From: Homarus americanus
Lineage: Eukaryota > Arthropoda > Malacostraca > Decapoda > Nephropidae
Direction of reading: 5' to 3'
DNA: 64,000 nt
Assembly (NCBI RefSeq): GCF_018991925.1
Contig: NW_024737042.1
Location: forward strand, 15,559,050-15,623,049
In this document: in pieces, positions 63,501 to 64,000 of the stretch
Layout of the letters: each line of letters starts with the position of its first letter
Position numbering within the stretch: position 1 is the first letter of the stretch
Made by a program: the position numbers and the translations under genes
Notes under the pieces: generated by a model
What the model saw: the letters and a program-made list of their open reading frames with translations, nothing else
The model's database searches: none
Told to the model about the DNA's origin: nothing

Positions 63501-64000
63501 CTGACACCAACTGTGGAAGCATCGGGGATACCATTGTTCATGAACAACTACGCTGGACTGGCCATGTTACTCGCATGGACGACAGTAGACTGCCAAAGCA
63601 GCTACTTTACAGTCACCTAACGAATTGTAAACATAATGCTGGCAGGCAACTGAAAAGGTATAAGGAAAGTCTTAAGACAAACTTGAAAAAGTGTCCAACG
63701 ACCTCACCTGGGGACGATTATTCCAGCCTTAACGCTTGGAAGAAGGTGTCAATACTTTCGAGTTAGCCCGTCTGTATAACCGAGGCAGACAAGCGCGAAC
63801 GCCGCAAGATGCTGCCGCCTCCTCTCCCACATTAAATGTAGCCCTCCACATGTGCGACATCTGTGAACGGCACTGCTCGTCCCGTGTCGGTCTCTTTGGT
63901 CACCCCAGAACTCACCAACCAAGGTGACATCCCTAATAACTCATATCTTTGTATCATCGCTGGATGATCGTCATACTCGATTCCGAGTGACAGCAAAGTA
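60560..64000 (+). mobile_element. RTE-like LINE, decayed, with C-terminal zinc finger
   Basis: An APE-type endonuclease starts near 60750 with TVAAWNVRTLLDTGT (catalytic Asn) and AAISESQLPDEG (catalytic Glu). It continues broken to about 61500, with AFFISAYAPPLDAED near 61090. A linker (HQDWFDENDLKINVLVDDKR) lies near 61720-61785. RT fingers read AIKQMKNNKASESDGILAEV near 62190-62250. The next segment is DCGHYRGISLLSVAVKIIAR near 62385-62440 and LLPEAEDFLPESQCGFRP. At the catalytic box, ITELQ is followed by TAA and then Ala-Asp-Pro (about 62995-63010), so Tyr became a stop and the second Asp became Pro. The C-terminal parts include GSETWVTYRRHLKPLENFHQ near 63375. A final CDICERHCSSRVGLFGHPRTH-type C2H2 finger (CDIC...HPRTH) lies near 63855-63915. 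The 3' end runs off the window. Confidence 0.85.

Overview
This is a eukaryotic, repeat-dominated stretch with no complete, confidently identifiable host gene. The organism is most likely an arthropod, probably a decapod crustacean. I infer this from the extreme density of long (AC)n, (AG)n, (AAT)n and (AT)n microsatellites, kilobase-scale minisatellites, several decayed LINE clades, tRNA-derived SINEs and a Gypsy/errantivirus-like element with an env-like gene. The species cannot be named from the sequence. One 100-base assembly gap lies at 3189-3288.

Layout, left part (1-28.7 kb). A minus-strand non-LTR reverse transcriptase remnant (190-1760) is followed by a plus-strand CR1-like LINE remnant that runs into the gap. 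Next come LINE family A copy 1 (3370-5170, ending in (ATT)n), a 13-bp tandem array, a CCA/TCC array, and a long decayed LINE with zinc-knuckle, endonuclease, RT, RNase H and CCHC parts (6481-11380). A 4.1-kb CCA/TCC array (11.49-15.59 kb) follows, then LINE A copy 2 (16776-17946) and a tRNA-derived SINE (18075-18472). A Gypsy element then spans about 18.5-27.8 kb with gag, protease, RT, RNase H, integrase and an env-like segment. It is split between gag and pol by a CR1-like 3' end and by a minus-strand pseudogene of a PIN/FEN-like plus CXC-domain protein. Its env-like reading frame runs directly into another CCA/TCC array (27.77-28.67 kb).

Middle part (28.7-50.6 kb). This is mostly AT-rich unique DNA carrying many arrays: G-rich minisatellites at 34.3 and 34.8-35.2 kb, a 22-bp higher-order array (37.84-39.32 kb), a CCACTACCA array (39.5-40.5 kb), a 21-bp array (40.94-41.64 kb) and a 1.6-kb nearly all-purine array (46.5-48.1 kb). 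Long dinucleotide and trinucleotide repeats are scattered throughout. The only host-exon candidate is at 45832-46142: an open frame bounded by splice-like signals, unproven. LINE A copy 3 lies at 49.26-49.93 kb.

Right part (50.6-64 kb). It contains a CACCTG-rich array (51.43-52.74 kb), three copies of a second tRNA-related SINE, a Pogo/Tigger-like terminal fragment, a CAGT-based array (57.1-58.1 kb), an 0.8-kb foldback element whose arms are built of 16-bp repeats (58645-59443), and an RTE-like LINE (about 60.55 kb to the window end) with endonuclease, a mutated RT and a C-terminal zinc finger.

The coding-looking segments belong to mobile elements, and all show frameshifts, stops or lost catalytic residues. 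The points most worth following are the foldback element, the evidence that the CCA/TCC arrays are dispersed homologous units with shared edge sequences, the nested PIN/FEN-CXC pseudogene, and the repeated creation of microsatellites at LINE and SINE tails.
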